Source of the DNA: Stachybotrys elegans
Taxonomy: Eukaryota; Ascomycota; Sordariomycetes; Hypocreales; Stachybotryaceae
NCBI GenBank assembly: GCA_020746835.1
Contig: JAGPNK010000005.1
Span: 1,674,001 to 1,738,000, forward strand
Reading direction: 5' to 3'
Length of the DNA: 64,000 nt
This document shows, in pieces, positions 60,015-64,000 of the stretch; positions within the stretch are counted from its first letter, which is position 1, and every line of letters begins with the position of its first letter. The notes under the pieces are model-generated. The model was not told the DNA's origin, made no database searches, and saw only the letters and a program-made list of their open reading frames with translations. Position numbers and translations under genes: made by a program.

Positions 60015-60798
60015 AGCTCTTGTCTATTCCCAAAGACCCAAGGTGGAAGGTACTCGATTCATGTGGCTGCCTAGCACAGTTCATTTCGGCCAAGATGTTT
60101 GCTCGGGGGCGGTTTTGATAGGACATTGATGTGCAAAGGATTCCAGCAAGTAGATGCAATCAGCAGTTGCATAGGACATTGCCCAATTTCAGCTCCAGTG
60201 TCGTCTTGAAGACAGATATTCTCGTCTTAGCAGTGACTTTTGGTGTCGTAGAATATTCTTTTACATTGTCTTGTATGGTAGCGGCTCTAAGTGTACTTAG
60301 GATGATATGTCCAGCCCGAGTACATGGGAATTCCTCTAACTACTAATACAGCACTGCTTCTCGTGTCCCTACTTGCAAGTCGACAGCAATGCCGCTTGAT
60401 GCTCAGATACGCAAGTTTTCAGTCAATTGCCATTCAAACCGCATCTCGCTATTTTGGCATACCCATGCCATGCTGGTCTATTTGGCGTTTGGGTTGAATC
60501 CACGAGTTGCTGTGGTGGCGGACCTGGTGCCAGCTGGCGAGCACCGCCCAACCCAGCAGACACATAAGAGAGGCTCCTCTTGCTGCTCTCTTTCATTTTT
60601 TCCTTTCTTCCTCCACCATCATCTACCTCTTTCATTGCCATACTCCAAGGCTTCTTCCCAGATTACCCCGAGCACCACTCAACCGGCAAATCCACTGCCT
60701 CGCTTGACCATCCACTTCCTTTACCAAGCTCGTACACGCAGGTAAGAACATGCACGTCTCCCCGACAACCCCCCCTCTCTCTAACTAACTTTACAGTC
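60015..60798. other. Intergenic with leader of the next member
   Basis: No gene supported in 60015-60560. A C/T-rich leader follows, with a 5'-UTR intron at 60742-60796. Confidence 0.5.
60742..60796 (+). other. 5'-UTR intron of the 60.8 kb Myb-like gene
   Basis: Donor CAG|GTAAGA and acceptor TAACTAACTTTACAG two bases before the ATG, with a branch-like CTAAC. Confidence 0.6.
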
Positions 60799-61185
60799 AT
60801 GCCTCCCAAGAAGAGCGCCGAGGACTCTCCCATGGGTCTCACCGACAGCGAACTCCGTTTCATCAAGGCTGTCTTCGACAACATGACGCAGAAGCCCGAC
60901 GCCGACTGGACTCGAGTCGCGGGCGACCTCGGTCTCAAGGACGCCAAGTGTGCCAAGGAGCGTTTCCGCCAGATGTCCGTCCGCCACGGCTGGCGCGAGC
61001 AGGCGGGCAACGGTGCGCCTTCGCCTTCTCCCCGCAAGCCCAAGGCTCCCAGCGCTGGTGTCAAGAAACCGCGTACCCCGCGCAAGAAGATGGCCAAGAG
61101 GAGCGACTCGGACGATTCAGATGATGTCAAGGGGGAGGACGATGATACCAAGATGAAGAACGAGGCCGATGAAGACGAGATCTAA
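60799..61185 (+). CDS. Small Myb/SANT-like nuclear protein, subtype B
   Basis: Single coding exon, 128 residues. The domain is LTDSELRFIKAVFDNMTQKP, then DADWTRVAGDLGLKDAKCAK, then ERFRQMSVRHGWREQ, closely parallel to the 51.4 kb member (DW..VA and A-K-x-R-F motifs). The tail is a basic histone-H1-like segment (SPSPRKPKAPSAGVKKPRTP then RKKMAKRSDSDD) followed by an acidic end, KMKNEADEDEI. Loss of the introns found in its paralogues could reflect a retro-copy or intron loss. Codons are strongly C-ending and the leader is C/T-rich, suggesting high expression (inference). Confidence 0.75.
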   Translation: MPPKKSAEDSPMGLTDSELRFIKAVFDNMTQKPDADWTRVAGDLGLKDAKCAKERFRQMSVRHGWREQAGNGAPSPSPRKPKAPSAGVKKPRTPRKKMAKRSDSDDSDDVKGEDDDTKMKNEADEDEI

Positions 61186-62203
61186 GGGCGGACACTGGAC
61201 TTGGGCAGCAGTGATGGACTAGGGTTCCTACATTTGTCGTCCTCTTGGATGGTGATAGGTTACATTCGCCTTTTTGCTGGACGGAACAGGGAGCAATCAG
61301 GGTTTCTCGACATGGCAGTTATTTGTGTTTGTGACGAGACTCGCCGTAAGGGTATAACAAGGAATAACGTCTTCTCTTCTATCTGATTACATCCATCCCA
61401 TCATTGCGCGATGTGACGACGCCTATCCCCCATCGTCTCCATGGTTTCACAGTAGACTCATTCATCAATCCAATTCACATTGTCTTTTTCCACTACATGC
61501 ATTCGCGTCCTGGGGACAGTGGAATCAGTCTAGCATCTGCTGCCCTGCCAACCTCTGATTGTCACATCTCATTCGCCTGTTGTTGGCGGCTCGTGATTTC
61601 GCGACTGGCGACAGCTGCCACAAATACTTGTTCTCTCTTCTCTACCACGCTTCTAGCAAAACAAACCCCTCGCAGCTCCGTACTTGGACTCTTCCGCGCT
61701 GGCCCTCCTCCTTTCTGTCCTTTTCTGCTTGCCTGCCTGCATGCTTGCCCCGCGCCCTCCCTCTCACATTTCTCTCACCTCGACATCCAGACCTTTCTGT
61801 TCACATTGAGCTCAGCTGGCCACAGGTACTTGACGGCTATTCATACAGCTAGTGCTCAGATCAGTGCGTCCTTGTCCAAGCATTTATTGTCTGCTCTTCT
61901 CCTGCCACTCCCTTCCAAACTCTTCCTCTTCATCTCTCTCGCACACACCACTTCTTCAACACACACCATCTTACCATCCCGTCACCGCCAACCCAACATA
62001 CCATCGTCTCTCAAATAGAGACGGAATTCATCGTGAGTTCTTTCTTTCTCTTGCCCCCCACCATACTCTGCATCACATCACCCTCGCACCCTTTCGTCTC
62101 AAGTCACATCACACCGACCTCTAGAGAGGCATCTTCGAGCTCGTCTAAGATCAGGCCACAGCAACCACTCATTCTAGTACCTTGCGAGAATACATCTGCC
62201 AAT
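61186..62203. other. Intergenic with long pyrimidine-rich leader
   Basis: From about 61620 to 62200 the plus strand is almost continuously C/T-rich, as in leaders of strongly expressed fungal genes. The 204-codon open frame here is a by-product of that composition. Confidence 0.5.
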
Positions 62204-63157
62204 ATGTCCAAGGTCGAGCCTATGGACCAGGTCCGATTTCTGGTTTCGTGCATCGGGCACACCTCCAACGGTCGAGTAAGTCGCGCCACCACCACCACCA
62301 CCACCACCACCACCACCCACAACATCAGGAGGCTTTGTGCTCACTAGTCAAAGCCTGATTTCGAGGCCGTTGCTCTCGACCTGGGAATTGTGTCCAAGGC
62401 CGCTGCGTAAGTCTCAACCTCTCTACCCGTTCTCTCTTAGATCAAGGGCATCGGCTCATTGTCGTCTGCAGCCAAAAGCGATATGAGCGAATGCTCAAGG
62501 CCAACAATGTCACCCCCGTTGGCAGGGCCGCCTCCAAGGCTCCCGCCGCTGCCAACGATGATGAAGCAAAGCCTGGCGCTCGCAAGCCCGCGGCCAAGAA
62601 AACTGCTGGTGCCAAGAGAACTCCTGTTCCAAGCAACGCACCCGCTCCCAAGGCTGCTGCTGGCTCCAAGCGCAAGCCTTCCGCTCGCCTCGCTGTCCCC
62701 AACGGCCGACGTGCTGTCAAGAAGATCAAGTACTCTGACTCTGTGAAGTCTGAGGACGATTCGGATGACAAGCCTGATAGTGCCGAGTCGGATGACGAGA
62801 TGTCCGAGGAAGATGCAACCGAGAAGTCCGCGGCACGACTTCCGACCCCCCCTACCCGGGCCAAGGCCACTCGAGCCCCGGCTTCGAAGCGTGGTACTGC
62901 CAGGGGCAGCAACCGTGCGGTGAAGAAGGAGGCCGACCAAATCAAGGTCAAGAACGATGAGCCGGAGTCTGATGATGTCCAAGAGGGTGTTGACGAGGCT
63001 GTGTCCAAGAAGGACATTAAGCGCGAGAATGAGAATGACTCTGAGCTTTCTGGTGAGTACTATCACCCTTGGCTCACACGTATGGACCAATCGCTAACAC
63101 ATGAGCTCCTCAGATCCTCCTACTGCCGACGAGGGCCCCGTCAAGGAGGAGCAATGA
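62204..63157 (+). CDS. Myb/SANT-like nuclear protein, subtype B, with long Lys/Ala and acidic tail
   Basis: Exons 62204-62275 (24 codons, phase 0), 62354-62406, 62472-63052 and 63114-63157 give 249 residues. The domain reads MDQVRFLVSCIGHTSNGR, then PDFEAVALDLGIVSKAAAQ, then KRYERMLKANN: DF replaces the usual DW. Acceptor 2 is AAG. The tail is Lys/Ala/Pro-rich and histone-H1-like (ARKPAAKKTAGAKRTPVP), then alternates acidic runs (SDSVKSEDDSDDKPDSAESD) with basic ones and includes consensus sumoylation-like VKKE and IKRE sites, ending PPTADEGPVKEEQ. Intron 1 carries a (CAC)n run. First-exon length and phase match the 53.7 kb paralogue. Confidence 0.75.
62286..62318 (+). repeat. (CAC)n microsatellite
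   Basis: About eleven CAC units within intron 1 of the 62.2 kb gene. A shorter (CAC)n run lies at 56976-56996 in intron 1 of the 56.8 kb gene. Confidence 0.85.
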
Positions 63158-63753
63158 GCTCTCAGCCGTGGACTCTAGTCTCTGGACTCTACTACACGCC
63201 AAACAAGTCGTGTCACGAAGATTTGCTATACGCCCAATGAGATGGGGCTAGGACTGGATTCCTTGAGGGTGCAGGTATTACGGTAAAGAATGCCACGACT
63301 ATGACTGCATAGCCAAACTATCGTAGCATCTACAATCAAGGGGTTATCTGCACAAACAAGTTGCTATAGTTGTGGGATGGACATGGGTAAACAGGTTGCA
63401 ATAGCAAACTTAGTTGACAAATGGAATGGGGTATCGACAAGGTTCCTTTGGCTCAAATCTAAGACAGGCGGTTGTTTACGTGATGAATGATTATAAGGCA
63501 GTGGTTTACAATTGATCTGTGTATTTCTCAGATACAAGCCATTTGCACTTAACATGTACTGAAATACAGTGATCTAAGCTACATTCCCACTTCCTTCGTC
63601 TGATCTGTCAGGATGAAATGGAGCGAAGTGAAATGAAACAACGTCGTTCGACCACGGATCCAGTGACAGGAGCCAGAGCCGCAGAATGTCGATTCAAGAC
63701 TGGCTGTGTCTGTCCTACAGACGGCAGGGGTATCATTAATAGTCGTCACAATC
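63158..63753. other. Spacer at the right border of the Myb-like cluster
   Basis: 3' flank of the 62.2 kb gene. No gene recognised. Confidence 0.45.
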
Positions 63754-64000
63754 CTATCGTGGGCATCGTACCACGGCTGCTCCAGCCGAGTCAAATACAG
63801 TGGCCATCCCCAAAGTGTAGAGGAGACTGTCCACGAGGGGTAGAAACCTGACTTTGTCAACAATGGTCACAACAGTACCGGGAGGATGGGGGCGTACAAG
63901 CAAGTCGTCAAAGAAAATCTGGCTCTCCCCTGGGAGGACAATGTCTGTATTTTGCTTCCCGCAGTTTTCACCTGTTTCGGTTGAAGGAACCGACGACTGG
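63754..64000 (-). CDS. Open frame running off the right edge, unidentified
   Basis: The minus-strand frame is open from the window edge for 81 codons to a TAG at 63754-63756. It includes GKQNTDIVLPGESQIFFDDL, VTIVDKVRFLPLVDSLLYTL and MATVFDSAGAAVV, a normal-looking alternation of hydrophobic and polar residues. It could be the last exon of a gene to the right. No family recognised, and an open frame of this length can arise by chance. Confidence 0.3.
   Translation of the reverse strand, partial: QSSVPSTETGENCGKQNTDIVLPGESQIFFDDLLVRPHPPGTVVTIVDKVRFLPLVDSLLYTLGMATVFDSAGAAVVRCPR

Noticed and set aside
61404..62018. 204-codon frame upstream of the last Myb-like gene
   Set aside because: It is a by-product of a long C/T-rich leader, which depletes stop codons on that strand.

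Overview
The window is nuclear DNA of a filamentous ascomycete, most likely a Sordariomycete of the Hypocreales type (inference). The reasons are short GT..AG introns of about 45-130 bases, pyrimidine-rich leaders, AGGTA/TACCT-rich spacers, and ascomycete-type housekeeping proteins: GAPDH, eS10, Sec31, Cox12, Sde2, Ufd1 and Lin1. No tRNA, rRNA, CRISPR array or intact transposon was seen. Exon coordinates were read by eye from splice consensus and checked for phase; no transcript data were available.

Left part (1-32 kb): a housekeeping block. It holds the N-terminal part of a HUL4-like HECT ubiquitin ligase, a DUF3712-like protein, a zinc-dependent polyol/alcohol dehydrogenase with a 5-base microexon, and ribosomal protein eS10 divergent from Sde2. 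Next come COX12 (with a possible 3-base microexon) divergent from an MLRQ-like respiratory subunit, and a cyclophilin-type RRM protein divergent from SEC31. These are followed by a secreted late-sexual-development-like protein, GET2 facing a TMEM135-like membrane protein, a bHLH factor, a membrane-anchored lectin-like protein whose first coding exon is only ATG, and RVB2 (Reptin).

Middle part (33-49 kb): a coiled-coil protein, a large protein whose C-terminus resembles the AF4/FMR2 homology domain of elongation scaffolds, GAPDH with a 5'-UTR intron, and LIN1 divergent from UFD1.

Right part (49.4-63.2 kb): the unusual region. All recognisable genes here encode small nuclear-looking proteins with an N-terminal three-helix Myb/SANT-like domain and a basic, Ser/Thr-Pro-rich tail ending in acidic and lysine-rich stretches. 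I count nine domain copies in two subtypes: A, with a phase-2 intron just before a Gln-His motif, and B, with an (I/A)DW..VA motif. Three genes on the minus strand (49-54 kb) and the rest on the plus strand (57-63 kb) flank a 3 kb gene-free gap. Inside the cluster (58.56-60.01 kb), three tandem first exons each carry an ATG, a Myb-like half-domain and a phase-2 donor, but only the last is followed by a C-terminal exon. This looks like a variable-first-exon/constant-exon locus in a fungus and is the most interesting object in the window.

The last 250 bases hold an open frame running off the right edge that I could not identify.
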